From Alphaproteobacteria bacterium (GTDB lineage: Bacteria > Pseudomonadota > Alphaproteobacteria > Caulobacterales > Aquidulcibacteraceae), in the NCBI GenBank assembly GCA_027488965.1, contig JAIYAO010000009.1:1-58677 (forward strand): a stretch of DNA of 58,677 nt. The letters run 5' to 3'. Positions 41,466 to 49,886 of the stretch are shown here, piece by piece. Below the pieces are notes generated by a model. That model saw nothing but the letters and a program-made list of their open reading frames with translations. It had not been told where the DNA came from and searched no databases. Position 1 is the first letter of the stretch; every line of letters begins with the position of its first letter. The translations under genes were made by a program, and so were the position numbers.

Positions 41466-42502
41466 GCACCGAAGAGCCGCCGCCGGAAGCCCCCCGCAAA
41501 CCCAGCACCGGCTATCTGGCCGAGGGCTTCCACGATCTGCGCGCGCGGGCGAAGCGGGCCACGCAGGGGTCCTGGCTGCTGCGTGCGCTGGCGGCGGTGC
41601 TGGTGGTCACGGTGATCATTCCCGTGCTGTGGGTGCTCATCTACGGCTTCATCGAGGCGCCGGGCACGCTGCTGATGGCGCAGCGCACCCGTGAGGGGGA
41701 GGAGATCCGGCGCGACGCGGTGCCCATGTCGCGGATTTCGCCGCATCTGGTGCGCGCCGTGATCGCCGCGGAAGACGCCCGATTCTGCCAGCACAGCGGC
41801 TTCGACGTGGAGGCCATCGAGAAGGCCGTGAAGTACAATGAGCGCGCCAAGAAGCGCGGCTCGCAGAAGCGGCGCGGCGCCTCCACCATCAGCCAGCAGA
41901 CCGCCAAGAACCTGTTTCTCTGGCCCGCGCGCTCCTGGGTGCGCAAAGGGCTGGAGGTCTACTTCACGTTTCTGATCGAGGCGGTCTGGCCGAAGCGGCG
42001 GATCATGGAGGCCTACCTGAATGCCGCCGAGTGGGGCGATGGCGTGTTCGGCGCCGAGGCCGCCGCCCAGGCCCGGTTCGGCAAGTCCGCCGCCGATCTC
42101 ACCGCGCAGGAAGCTGCGCGCCTCGCCGCCGTGCTGCCCAGCCCCAACAAGTGGAACCCGGTATCGCCCGGCCCGTACGTGCGCGGACGGGCTCGCGCCA
42201 TCGTGGCGCGGGCTTCGGTGGTGCGTTCGGAAGGGCTGGCTGCCTGTGTGCTGGGCAAGGAACGCGCGCCGCCGCGGCCCGGCAAGCGCAAGAGCGAGAC
42301 CCCGCAGGAACTCCCGCCGTTGCCCGAAGCCCCGCCGGAGCTTGCGCCACCGGAAGAGGGGGCTCCGGTCGAGGCCGCAGCACCCGCGCCGGAAGGGGAG
42401 GCCCCCGCCCCCGAAGCCCTGCCGCTCGACACACCCGTGCTCACGGAACAGCCGCCGTTGGAAGCGCCGGCGGATGCGCCCCCGGACGCGCCGCCGCAGT
42501 AG
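41462..42502 (+). CDS. mtgA: Monofunctional biosynthetic peptidoglycan transglycosylase, with long Pro/Ala/Glu tail
   Basis: GT51 glycosyltransferase that polymerises lipid II into glycan strands. One N-terminal membrane helix ([21 protein letters not shown], about 37-60), catalytic Glu in [14 protein letters not shown] (about 103), and the signature blocks [21 protein letters not shown] and [20 protein letters not shown]. It starts at GTG 41462 after GGGGGAG. The last 75 or so residues (from about 275) are almost wholly Pro, Ala, Glu and Leu, an unusual disordered extension absent from typical MtgA of 230-260 aa. 346 aa. Confidence 0.93.
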   Translation: MSTEEPPPEAPRKPSTGYLAEGFHDLRARAKRATQGSWLLRALAAVLVVTVIIPVLWVLIYGFIEAPGTLLMAQRTREGEEIRRDAVPMSRISPHLVRAVIAAEDARFCQHSGFDVEAIEKAVKYNERAKKRGSQKRRGASTISQQTAKNLFLWPARSWVRKGLEVYFTFLIEAVWPKRRIMEAYLNAAEWGDGVFGAEAAAQARFGKSAADLTAQEAARLAAVLPSPNKWNPVSPGPYVRGRARAIVARASVVRSEGLAACVLGKERAPPRPGKRKSETPQELPPLPEAPPELAPPEEGAPVEAAAPAPEGEAPAPEALPLDTPVLTEQPPLEAPADAPPDAPPQ

Positions 42503-42513
42503 CTTCAGGTGGC

Positions 42514-43161
42514 TTACGGCGCGCGTCCCAGACGCTGCGCGTCGCGGGCCTGGCCGAGGGAGACGAGGGCGTCGATGTTGCGCGGCTCCAGCCGGGCGGC
42601 CTCCTCGGCGTCCTTCACCGCCAGATCGAACGCGCTGCGCTTCATCCGTGCGGTGGCGCGCAGCATCAGCGCGAGAACGTCGGCGGGGCGCTTGTCCAGC
42701 GCGGCGGACAGATCCTCTTCGGCGCGGGCGTAGTCATTGAGCATGGCGTAGGCGCGGGCGCGGTCGATCAGGGCGTCGGGGTGTTGGTCGGACATGCGCA
42801 CGGCGTGGTTGAAGGCTTCACGCGCACGCTCTCCGTTGCCCACCAGAAGCCAGGCGTTGCCGGCCTGGGAGTAGGCGTCGAGGCGGTTGTCCTCGGGCCA
42901 GCCCTGATCCCCCGCCAGCGTCTCGAACCGGCGCGCCGCCTCATCCAGCCGCCCCAGCTTCACCATGGCCTGCGCGGCGCACCAGCGGGCCTCGCGGGCC
43001 TTCTCCTCGTGCGCCCAAGCCATGGCCTCTTCGTAGCCTGCGGCAGGGTCGGTCTCGACGCGGGCGATGCAGGCGTCGAGGCGCGCCTGGTCGGCGGGGG
43101 CGGCGGCGATGGCGGGTGTGGCGGCGGCCAGAACTTGCGCAATGGCGAAGGCTATGGACAT
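42514..43161 (-). CDS. Secreted TPR-repeat protein
   Basis: 215-aa exported protein: signal peptide (MSIAFAIAQVLAAATPAIAA) followed by helical repeats with TPR character, e.g. GRLDEAARRFETLAGDQGWP, NAWLLVGNGERAREAFNHAVRM, ARAYAMLNDYARAEEDLSAALDKRP and FDLAVKDAEEAARLEPRN. The start at 43161 is preferred to an upstream ATG at 43224 because it begins with the signal peptide. TPR proteins act as scaffolds; no partner is indicated. It converges with mtgA (11-base gap) and is divergent from the epimerase gene. Confidence 0.8.
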   Translation of the reverse strand: MSIAFAIAQVLAAATPAIAAAPADQARLDACIARVETDPAAGYEEAMAWAHEEKAREARWCAAQAMVKLGRLDEAARRFETLAGDQGWPEDNRLDAYSQAGNAWLLVGNGERAREAFNHAVRMSDQHPDALIDRARAYAMLNDYARAEEDLSAALDKRPADVLALMLRATARMKRSAFDLAVKDAEEAARLEPRNIDALVSLGQARDAQRLGRAP

Positions 43162-43215
43162 GGGGAACAGGCTCCGGACGCGGCGCAGCGATTGGCCGAG
43201 GGACAAGGCAAGACC

Positions 43216-44046
43216 ATGGCGCAACGGCTACTCTGTCTTGGCTACGGTTATGTGGCGGCGACGCTGGCCAAGGGGCTGGCGGCGCAGGGGTGGGAGATCG
43301 TGGGAACCTATCAGCGCACCGCGCCGGCGGGTATCCATGCGCTGCCATTCAGGGATGGCGTGGCGTCCGCGGATCTCCTCGCCGAAGCCAGGCGCGCGGA
43401 CGCCGTACTGGCCTCGATCCCGCCGGGGGAGGCAGGCGATCCCGGCCTGCGGGGCCTGGCCGACGATCTCGCGCGGCCTGGCGTCTGGCTCGGCTACCTC
43501 TCCACGACGGGGGTGTACGGGGACCGGGATGGCGCCTGGGTGACGGAGGAGGACGCCCCCAACCCCAGCCACGAAACGCCGGCCCGCCGGGTGGCTGCGG
43601 AGGCGGGATGGCGTGCGCTGGGCGCACAGGTGTTTCGGCTGCCGGGCATCTACGGTCCCGGCCGCAGCGCCTTCGATCGCCTGCGCGCCGGCGATGCCCG
43701 GCGCGTGGTGAAACCCGGGCTCGTCCTGTCGCGCGCGCACGTGGAGGACATCGCCGCGGCGCTCGCCGCCTCGATCGCGCGGCCCGATCCAGGCCGCATC
43801 TACAACGTCTGCGACGATGAACCCGCACCCCCTCAGGATGTGATCACACACGCAGCGCGACTGCTGGGCATCGATCCGCCGCCGGAAATCCCTTTCGCCA
43901 GCGCCCAGCTGCCGCCCGCGGCGGCGCGCTTCTACACCGACAACCGCCGCGTCTCGAACGCCCGCGCGAAGGCGGAGCTCGGCTGGTCGCCGCGCTATCC
44001 CACTTACCGGGAAGGGCTGGCGGCCATCCTCGCCGCAGGAGGCTAG
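43216..44046 (+). CDS. NAD-dependent epimerase/dehydratase family (SDR) protein, YeeZ-like
   Basis: Extended SDR-type protein, 276 aa: dinucleotide loop RLLCLGYGYVAATLAKGL at the N-terminus, STTGVYGDRDG (serine/tyrosine region), FRLPGIYGPGRSAFDRLRAG and the C-terminal WSPRYPTYREGL. The GYGYV loop in place of GGTGF and the short size match the YeeZ-like subgroup of unknown substrate. The ATG at 43216 follows AAGGCAAGACC. The longer frame upstream overlaps the divergent TPR gene and mtgA and is not real. Confidence 0.87.
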   Translation: MAQRLLCLGYGYVAATLAKGLAAQGWEIVGTYQRTAPAGIHALPFRDGVASADLLAEARRADAVLASIPPGEAGDPGLRGLADDLARPGVWLGYLSTTGVYGDRDGAWVTEEDAPNPSHETPARRVAAEAGWRALGAQVFRLPGIYGPGRSAFDRLRAGDARRVVKPGLVLSRAHVEDIAAALAASIARPDPGRIYNVCDDEPAPPQDVITHAARLLGIDPPPEIPFASAQLPPAAARFYTDNRRVSNARAKAELGWSPRYPTYREGLAAILAAGG

Positions 44047-44804
44047 GCGCCCAGCTCCCGGCACAGCGTCGCCACCGTCTCGATGAGCAGGGCGATGTTT
44101 TCGGGTGTGGAGAGGCGGTGGTCGCCGTTCTTGATGAAGGTGGTGCGCACGTCCTCGCTCTCCAGCTGCTCGGACAGCTCAAGCGAGTGTCCCCAAGGCA
44201 CGTCGGGATCGAGCTGGCCGTGCAGGATGCGGACGGGGCCGGCGAACGGGATGGGGCCGTCGAGCAGGAGATGCGCGCGGCCGTCCTCGATCAGCGCGCG
44301 CGTGATCGGCACGGGGCCGCCATAGGCGGAAGGGCGCAGCCACTGGCCCTTCTTCATGATGGCCGTCCGCGCCGCCTCCGTCAGTTCGGGCCACATCAGG
44401 CGTTCCGTGAAGTCCGGCGCCGGCGCGATCAGCACCATGCCCTTCACGCGGTCCGGCCGCGCGCGCGCCGCCAGCAGCGCACTCCAGCCGCCCATGGAGG
44501 ACCCCACGAGCACGAGCGGGCCCTCGGTCAGCCCGTCGATCACCGCCAGCGCGTCCTCGAGCCACCGCCCGATCGTCCCGTCCACGAACGCGCCCTTGGA
44601 GCGACCCGTGCCCGCATAGTCGAACCGCAGGAACGCCTGTCCCGCGCCCTCGGCCCACGCGTGCAGCGCCTCTGCTTTGGTCCCGCTCATGTCGGACGCG
44701 TAGCCGGACAACCACACAAGCGTCGGGTCCCTGCCTGCGCTGCGCTGGAAGGCCAGCGCCACGCCTCGCGGGCCGTCATGCGCTTCAACGAGGCCAAGGG
44801 GCAT
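44043..44804 (-). CDS. Alpha/beta hydrolase
   Basis: Serine hydrolase of unknown substrate, 253 aa. Visible are LVWLSGYASDMSG (oxyanion-hole side), FDYAGTGRSKG, the nucleophile elbow GSSMGGW (Ser near 112), LHGQLDPDVPW with the acid and GDHRLSTPEN with the catalytic His. The pattern is close to the BD-FAE/YqiA-like and palmitoyl thioesterase ABHD10-like group. The start at 44804 is preferred to 44861. It converges with the epimerase, overlapping it by 4 bases, and is divergent from the glycosyltransferase gene. Confidence 0.87.
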   Translation of the reverse strand: MPLGLVEAHDGPRGVALAFQRSAGRDPTLVWLSGYASDMSGTKAEALHAWAEGAGQAFLRFDYAGTGRSKGAFVDGTIGRWLEDALAVIDGLTEGPLVLVGSSMGGWSALLAARARPDRVKGMVLIAPAPDFTERLMWPELTEAARTAIMKKGQWLRPSAYGGPVPITRALIEDGRAHLLLDGPIPFAGPVRILHGQLDPDVPWGHSLELSEQLESEDVRTTFIKNGDHRLSTPENIALLIETVATLCRELGA

Positions 44805-44866
44805 GGACGTGGTCCTCCGGCCCGGCGGGCGATGCTGGACTTGGTCCCCGAAATGCGCCAAGCGCC

Positions 44867-46051
44867 TTGCGCGTGCAACAGCAGGGACAGTTCGCGGTGC
44901 TCCAGGTGACGCCGGCGCTCGATGCGGGCGGCGTGGAGCGCACCACCATCGAGATCGCCGAAGCGGTGACCCGCGCCGGCGGCCGCGCTCTGGTGGCCAG
45001 CCGCGGCGGGCGTCTCGAGGGCGAGCTCGCGGACGTCGGCGGCGAACTCGTCGCCATGCCGCTGGACACCAAGAACCCGCTCGCCATCCTCGCCAATATC
45101 GGCCGGCTGGCGACCCTTGGCCGAGAGGCGCGCGTGTCGTTGATCCATGCGCGCTCCCGCGCGCCGGCGTGGAGCGCGTTGTTCGCGGCGCGGCGCCTCG
45201 GCGTGCCGTTCGTCACCACCTATCACGGCATCTACAACGGCAACGGCGGCCTCAAGCGCTTCTACAACAGCGTAATGGCCCGCGGGGACTTGGTCATCGC
45301 CAACTCGGACTACACCCGGGCGCATGTGATGAAGGTGCATGGCGTGGCGGCCGACCGCGTGGTCTCCATACCCCGCGGCGTGGATCTCGCGCGGTTCGAT
45401 CCTGCGCAGGTGACGCCGGAGCGTGTCGCGGCCATGCGCCACCTTTGGGGCGTGGCCGCCAACGATGGCCGGCCCATCGTGCTGCTGCCGGGACGGCTCA
45501 CCCGCTGGAAGGGCCAGGCCGTGTTGATCGAGGCCGCGGCACTGATGGAGAAGGCGCAGCCAGGGGCGGCGCTCTACGTGCTGGCCGGCGATTCGCAGGG
45601 TCGCGCGGAATATGTGGCGGACCTGCACGAACTCGCGCGCAAGTCGGGCGTTCAGTCCTGCGTGCGGATTGTGGGCCATCTTGTGGACATGCCGGCGGCG
45701 CTGGCGGCGGCGACGGTGGCGGTGTTCCCGTCCACCGACGCCGAAGCGTTTGGTCGGGCCGCCGTGGAGGCGCAGGCCATGGGCGTGCCGGTCGTGGCGT
45801 CCGCCCTCGGCGGTCTGGCCGAGACCATCGTGGACGGCGAGTCCGGCCTGCTCGTGGCGCCGGGCGACGCCGTGGCTCTCGCGGCTGCGGTCAAGCGCCT
45901 GCTGGCGCTCACCCCCGAACAGCGCCAAGCCATGGGGGCGACGGGCGCGGCCCGGGTCCGTGCACGTTACTCCGTCGGTGCGTTGCAGGTCGCGACACTT
46001 GCCGTATACGAACGGGTGCTGGCGCAGAAGGGAGCAAGGGATCGGCGATGA
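44867..46051 (+). CDS. Glycosyltransferase family 4 protein
   Basis: Retaining GT-B glycosyltransferase, 394 aa. The N-terminal acceptor domain opens with VLQVTPALDAGGVERTT; the donor domain has LLPGRLTRWKGQAVLIEA and the EX7E motif in FPSTDAEAFGRAAVEAQAMGVPVV. The start is TTG 44867 or GTG 44873; no ATG is in frame nearby. It overlaps the next gene by 4 bases (ATGA). With the GT9 gene it probably builds LPS core or another surface glycan. Confidence 0.9.
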   Translation: MRVQQQGQFAVLQVTPALDAGGVERTTIEIAEAVTRAGGRALVASRGGRLEGELADVGGELVAMPLDTKNPLAILANIGRLATLGREARVSLIHARSRAPAWSALFAARRLGVPFVTTYHGIYNGNGGLKRFYNSVMARGDLVIANSDYTRAHVMKVHGVAADRVVSIPRGVDLARFDPAQVTPERVAAMRHLWGVAANDGRPIVLLPGRLTRWKGQAVLIEAAALMEKAQPGAALYVLAGDSQGRAEYVADLHELARKSGVQSCVRIVGHLVDMPAALAAATVAVFPSTDAEAFGRAAVEAQAMGVPVVASALGGLAETIVDGESGLLVAPGDAVALAAAVKRLLALTPEQRQAMGATGAARVRARYSVGALQVATLAVYERVLAQKGARDRR

Positions 46052-47085
46052 TCCTGCGTCGCAAGCCAATGACCGAGGGGGCCGACCCCCCGTCGCCCCA
46101 GGCCAGGAAGGTGCTGGTGATCAAGCTTGGGGCGCTGGGGGATTTTGTACAGTCCCTGGCGGCGGCCAAGGTGATCCGCGAGTACCACGTGGGCGCCCGC
46201 ATCACGCTGCTGACGACGCCGCCCTTCGAGGCCTTCGCCAAGGCCTGCCCGGACTTCGACGTGGTGGAGTCCGACGGCCGCGAGCGCGACCCCCAGGCTG
46301 TGGCCCAGATGGTCCAGCGCCTGCGCGCCGCCAAGTACGACATGGTCTACGACCTCCAGACATCGGGCCGCACCGGCAACTACTTCCAGGGCCTGCGCCC
46401 GTGGCCGCCGCTGTGGTCCGGCATCGCGCCCGGCTGTTCGCACCCCCACTCCAACCCCGACCGCGAGACCATGCACACCCTGGACAGGCTGGCCGACCAG
46501 CTGTTCTGGGCGGGCATCGGGCCCCCCTATGCGCCGGGCGAGGCGCCCTTGCCGGACCTGTCGTGGGTGCGGATGGCCCAGCGCGACCCGCCGCGGCTGC
46601 AGCCGGCCTACTTCGGCATCAAGGGCCCCTTCGGCCTGATGATCCCCGGCGCCTCCGCGCACCGGCCGGAGAAGCGCTGGCCCGCGGAGCGCTACGGCGC
46701 GCTGGCCAGGCGCATCGCCGACCGCGGCGTCACCCCCGTGGTCATCGGCGCCAAGGACGAGACGGAGGCCGCCGCCGCCATCGCCAAAGTCGAGCCGCGC
46801 GTCCGCAACATCGTCTCGCGCACGGACTTCTTCCAGCTCGCCGCCCTGGCCGAGCGGGCCGCCTTCGCCGTGGGCAACGACACGGGGCCCATGCACATCG
46901 CCGCCGCCGCCGGCGCGCCCTGCGTGGTGCTGTTTTCCTCGGACTCCGACCCCGCCCGGGTCTGCCCGCGCGGGCGCGGCGGCGTGATGGCCATGACCGC
47001 CGGCAGCCTGGCGGACCTCGACGTCAAGCCGGTGGAGCAGGCCATCGGAAATGTCGGCGGATTCGCCCAAAGAGGCGCTGCGTGA
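46048..47085 (+). CDS. Glycosyltransferase family 9 (heptosyltransferase-like) protein
   Basis: 345 aa; opens after a short tail with KVLVIKLGALGDFVQSLAAAKVIRE, the GT9 signature, then GLMIPGASAHRPEKRWPAERYGALA and VGNDTGPMHIAAAAGAPCVVLF, the donor-binding block of ADP-heptose:LPS heptosyltransferases. Probably adds heptose or a related sugar to lipid A-core on the inner face of the membrane. The start at 46048 is by ATGA overlap with the GT4 gene. The long frame upstream of 46048 is another reading of the GT4 gene. Confidence 0.92.
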   Translation: MILRRKPMTEGADPPSPQARKVLVIKLGALGDFVQSLAAAKVIREYHVGARITLLTTPPFEAFAKACPDFDVVESDGRERDPQAVAQMVQRLRAAKYDMVYDLQTSGRTGNYFQGLRPWPPLWSGIAPGCSHPHSNPDRETMHTLDRLADQLFWAGIGPPYAPGEAPLPDLSWVRMAQRDPPRLQPAYFGIKGPFGLMIPGASAHRPEKRWPAERYGALARRIADRGVTPVVIGAKDETEAAAAIAKVEPRVRNIVSRTDFFQLAALAERAAFAVGNDTGPMHIAAAAGAPCVVLFSSDSDPARVCPRGRGGVMAMTAGSLADLDVKPVEQAIGNVGGFAQRGAA

Positions 47086-47165
47086 TGGCGCCGGGCCTCA
47101 AAACACTATATCTTGTTGACGGTTGGGGGCCCATGCGCCGCCGGCCGTTTCAGGCAACCGAACCC

Positions 47166-47171
47166 AGGAGG
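47166..47171 (+). promoter_or_regulatory. infC Shine-Dalgarno that sets an AUA start
   Basis: AGGAGG at 47166-47171 is 5 bases before ATA 47177 but 20 bases before the first in-frame ATG (47192), so it decides for the non-canonical start. Confidence 0.7.
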
Positions 47172-47176
47172 AGAGT

Positions 47177-47716
47177 ATAGTACGTCGTCCCATGGCAGCG
47201 CCGCCCCCCTCGAAAGATGGGCCGCGCGTGAACGATGAGATCCGCGCCTTCCGCGTGCTCCTCATCGATGAAGCCGGCGAGAAGCAGGGAGAGATGCCCA
47301 CGTCGGCCGCCCTGGAAGCCGCGCAGGAAGCCGGCCTCGATCTCGTCGAGGTCGCCCCGAACGCTGAGCCGCCCGTGTGCAAGATCATGGACTACGGCAA
47401 GTTCCGCTTCGAGGAACAGAAGAAGAAGGCGGCCGCGCGCAAGAACGCCAAGGCCGTGGAAATCAAGGAAATCAAGGTCCGCCCCGGCATCGACGAGCAC
47501 GATCTCGAAGTGAAGACCCGCGCCATGGAGCGCTTCTTCGAGGAGGGCGACAAGGTGAAGGTCACGCTGCGTTTCCGCGGCCGCGAGCTTGCGCACACCT
47601 ACCTCGGCATGCAGGTGCTGGACCGGGTCCGCGCCAAGTTCGAAGGCATCGCCAAGGTGGAGCAGGAGCCCCGCTTCGAAGGCAAGCAGGTCATCATGGT
47701 GATGGCCCCGCGCTGA
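47177..47716 (+). CDS. infC: Translation initiation factor IF-3, likely AUA start
   Basis: IF-3 binds the 30S subunit and checks start codons and the initiator tRNA. N domain: [24 protein letters not shown] and [30 protein letters not shown]; linker; C domain: [40 protein letters not shown]. From ATA 47177 the protein is I-V-R-R-P-M-A-A-P, matching alphaproteobacterial IF-3 openings (M-x-RRP-F/M), and 179 aa. From ATG 47192 it would be 174 aa and lack a usable Shine-Dalgarno. IF-3 genes are known to use rare starts (AUU in E. coli) for autoregulation. rpmI and rplT, usually next, are 4.3 kb away. Confidence 0.93.
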   Translation: MVRRPMAAPPPSKDGPRVNDEIRAFRVLLIDEAGEKQGEMPTSAALEAAQEAGLDLVEVAPNAEPPVCKIMDYGKFRFEEQKKKAAARKNAKAVEIKEIKVRPGIDEHDLEVKTRAMERFFEEGDKVKVTLRFRGRELAHTYLGMQVLDRVRAKFEGIAKVEQEPRFEGKQVIMVMAPR

Positions 47717-47731
47717 GCGGGCGCGCTTTTT
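47709..47731 (+). terminator. Short GC stem with T5 at the end of infC
   Basis: CGCGC (47709-47713) and GCGCG (47721-47725) can pair around TGAGCGG, followed by CTTTTT. The stem overlaps the last infC codons. If used, it cuts infC from downstream genes. Confidence 0.4.
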
Positions 47732-47818
47732 GTACATCGTTTTCGACGGTGTACGGATGCGCCGCCGGCAACGTACAAACCGGGTCGGACGTGTACAAAA
47801 CGCCGGGCGGTGTACAAA
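47731..47818. repeat. Array of five GTAC motifs at about 20-bp spacing
   Basis: GTAC occurs at 47732, 47751, 47773, 47793 and 47812 (steps of 19, 22, 20 and 19 bases); the last three are GTACAAA, with TGTACAAA in the last two, and the first is TGTACA. Two helical turns apart, they would present the motif on one face of the DNA. No gene overlaps. It could be an operator array. Confidence 0.55.
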
Positions 47819-47884
47819 CCGCGGCGCTTGTTTCCTGCTGATCGCGAGTTCGGTGCGCTACGGCCGACGGGTGCGGAACACCTT

Positions 47885-47953
47885 GGAGCATGGACGACCT
47901 CGTCCATGCCTCTCCCTCCAAAAACCTGACGCGGACGAGGTCGTCCGCGCTCC
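47885..47953. repeat. Bipartite palindromic element, copy 1
   Basis: Left arm GCATGGACGA-CC-TCGTCCATGC (47888-47909), right arm GCGGACGA-GG-TCGTCCGC (47931-47948), with outer GGAGC (47885) and GCTCC (47949-47953) as inverted ends. The arms are related to each other (GGACGA cores). A second copy is at 56847-56908. Confidence 0.7.
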
Positions 47954-48069
47954 ATTTTATGTTTGTCGTCCTGGCCCCGCGCGCGCCTTCATCGCGGCGG
48001 TGCTGGGAAAGGGTTAGCCAGCGCACCCTGCTCGATGACTCCGAGGAACGCCGCCCGGCGAAAACCCCG

Positions 48070-48537
48070 TCACCCTCCCGGCATCTGGCAGCGCTGGGCT
48101 TCGAAGCGCGTGCCCAGCGCCTGCATGCGCGCCATGTCGAGCCCGCGGGTGGCGTTGAGTGCGCCGGACAAGCCCCGTTCGGCGTAAGCCTGATTGCGGG
48201 GCGCGTTGGCTGCGGCGGTGGCGTCCAGCTCTCGGCCCTTCGCACTGTTCGCCACGCACGCCGCAACGACGCCGGCGCTGCATGCGAGTGAACTGGCAGT
48301 CATGCCCGGCGCAGCGGCGGCGGCGGCATCCCGTTGCTGGCGTATGTCGTTCGCGCCGCGTTGCATGTCCGACACATAGTTCGGATCGAACTGGCTCTTC
48401 ATCAGCTGCCCGGCGGTCATCATCTCCGCCGACATCTGCGCACAGGTCATGCTCTCGACGGGTGCGAGCGTTTGACCCGAAGCCACGGGAGCCATCGCGA
48501 CCGTTATCGCCAACGCGATCGACGCTACTATTCTCAT
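48070..48537 (-). CDS. Secreted protein of unknown function
   Basis: 155 aa. A signal peptide (MRIVASIALAITVAMAPVASG, cleavage near residue 22) leads to an Ala- and Met-rich helical protein with four cysteines (C32, then three close together in LACSAGVVAACVANS, and one near the C-terminus in AQRCQMP). No family recognised. First of the genes that separate infC from rpmI; its composition matches the host. Confidence 0.6.
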   Translation of the reverse strand: MRIVASIALAITVAMAPVASGQTLAPVESMTCAQMSAEMMTAGQLMKSQFDPNYVSDMQRGANDIRQQRDAAAAAAPGMTASSLACSAGVVAACVANSAKGRELDATAAANAPRNQAYAERGLSGALNATRGLDMARMQALGTRFEAQRCQMPGG

Positions 48538-48659
48538 GTCGTGCTCCCAGGATGCGCCGCCAGCGTGCCCTTACAACGGGACCTCTATAGTTGCCGGATG
48601 TCAGTGGTTTGACGGCGTGATGGCGTTGCCGATTCTGTATCCTGCGTTAGGCTTCGGCG

Positions 48660-49103
48660 ATGCCCACTGCCTCCGGCTACTCCGGCACGCCGCTCCTGAA
48701 GAAGCTCGGCTACGACGCGGTCGCCGCGAAGGGCGGGCGGGCGTTGCTGATCGGGGCCGAGAAGGGGCCGGATGAGCTCGTTGCGTTTGACGGGTTCGGC
48801 GAGCGCAAGCTGGCGAAAGCGGGGGCGCGGCTTCCTGCCGGCCCGTTTCACCTGATCCACGTGTTCGAGACCGACTTCGAAAAACTCCGCACCACGTTGC
48901 CGCTGATGCGGGCGCGTCTGGCGCCGGCGGGCATGATCTGGGTGTCGTGGCCGAAGAAGGCGTCGAAAGTCCCCACCACGATCACCGAGGACCTGATCCG
49001 CGCCGCAGCCCTGGGCCCCGGCGGTCTGGTGGACGTGAAGGTGTGTGCGGTGGATGCGGTGTGGAGCGGGCTGAAGCTCGTCATCCCGGTGGCGCAGCGG
49101 TGA
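48660..49103 (+). CDS. DUF3052 family protein
   Basis: 147 aa. The opening GYSGTPLLKKLGYDA, the VFETDFEKLRTTLPLMRARLAPAGMIWVSWPKKASK block and the C-terminal LVDVKVCAVDAVWSGLKLVI are characteristic of DUF3052, a small alpha/beta fold of unknown role common in Proteobacteria and Actinobacteria. The ATG at 48660 lacks an obvious Shine-Dalgarno. It is the only plus-strand gene in the inserted block and converges with the alternative oxidase gene. Confidence 0.85.
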   Translation: MPTASGYSGTPLLKKLGYDAVAAKGGRALLIGAEKGPDELVAFDGFGERKLAKAGARLPAGPFHLIHVFETDFEKLRTTLPLMRARLAPAGMIWVSWPKKASKVPTTITEDLIRAAALGPGGLVDVKVCAVDAVWSGLKLVIPVAQR

Positions 49104-49110
49104 CGTTGAT

Positions 49111-49129
49111 TTCCCCGCTTGCGGGGGAA
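49111..49129. repeat. TTCCCCGC-TT-GCGGGGGAA palindrome, copy 1
   Basis: Inverted repeat with a one-base bulge, in the gap between the convergent DUF3052 and alternative oxidase genes. It resembles the perfect copy at 50542-50561, 1.4 kb away. Confidence 0.5.
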
Positions 49130-49196
49130 GGGCTCGCGCAACAGCACGAGGCGATGGCCCCCGCCCACGTCACCGCGCAGCCTGATCCGTCACGAT

Positions 49197-49886
49197 TTAC
49201 CCCTGCGCGCCGCTCGGCTGCTGGCCGCCCGGCGAAGCCGCCTCGACGCGTCCGGCTCTTGCGCCCACCAGCTCGTCGGCGAACTGGTGGTTGACGTCGC
49301 GGTGGCCGGCTTCGTCCGCGCGCACCGCCACGATCACGTCGCGCAGGCGCGCATCGGCGGGGAGGCCCCAGTACGTGATGGCGATGTCGGGGGCGCGCGG
49401 ATTTTCGGCGGCGCCGCTGTCGATCTCCGCGAGGTAGGCGGTGTAGCTGACCACGGCCTCTTCCTCGAAGTATCCCACCAGCCGGTGCGCCGTGCGCGGG
49501 GACAAAAGATAGAGCGCGAAAAAGGCGTTGAAGAAGATGCCCTGCGCCAGCAGCACCAGCGCGCGTTCGAAGGCGTTCGGCTGGGCCACGGCGATGAACG
49601 TCATGAGGTGCATGCGTTCGTTTTCCGCCTCGTCCAGCAGCGTCTTGATCCACCCGCGGTCGTCTTCCATTCGCCGGAGGCTGCGGAGATGGTTGAGCAT
49701 GCCCCCGACCATGCCCGGGACGGCCGCCACCGTTTCAAGCACCACCGCGCGGTGGCCGTAGCGCTTGTTGAAGAAGGTATCGGCGAAGAACCGCAGGAGT
49801 CGCGTCAGCCCCAGGGCGATGCGGTCCGACAGATCCGCCGGCGTGTGGTGCGCTCTCAGATTGCAGGCATCGGACGGGCGGCGCAT
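49197..49886 (-). CDS. aox: Alternative oxidase (cyanide-insensitive ubiquinol oxidase)
   Basis: Interfacial membrane diiron enzyme that oxidises ubiquinol and reduces oxygen to water without proton pumping. Diiron ligands fit the AOX pattern: E51 ([10 protein letters not shown]), E90 and H93 (EAENERMHL), E141 (YFEEEAV), E192 and H195 (RADEAGHRD). The 39-residue step from E51 to E90 equals that in the trypanosomal enzyme (E123 to E162). 229 aa; it lacks the eukaryotic targeting extension and the regulatory Cys, as in other bacterial AOX. The start at 49886 has AGGAGGAGTC upstream. AOX is patchily distributed in bacteria and suggests transfer. A superoxide dismutase gene lies 1.3 kb away. Confidence 0.93.
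   Translation of the reverse strand: MRRPSDACNLRAHHTPADLSDRIALGLTRLLRFFADTFFNKRYGHRAVVLETVAAVPGMVGGMLNHLRSLRRMEDDRGWIKTLLDEAENERMHLMTFIAVAQPNAFERALVLLAQGIFFNAFFALYLLSPRTAHRLVGYFEEEAVVSYTAYLAEIDSGAAENPRAPDIAITYWGLPADARLRDVIVAVRADEAGHRDVNHQFADELVGARAGRVEAASPGGQQPSGAQG

Larger units (their letters stand above)
47717..48069. other. 353-bp non-coding region after infC
   Basis: Holds the infC terminator candidate, the GTAC array (47731-47818) and a palindromic element (47885-47953). Several frames are open but none has a ribosome-binding site or protein-like composition. Confidence 0.6.

Noticed and set aside
44803-47085. A 760-aa fused glycosyltransferase
   Set aside because: The first 415 codons read the GT4 gene in another frame; GT9 starts at 46048.
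47890-48291. Small plus-strand ORF overlapping the palindromic element and the secreted-protein gene
   Set aside because: It covers a repeat, is antisense to a gene with a clear signal peptide, and lacks a ribosome-binding site.
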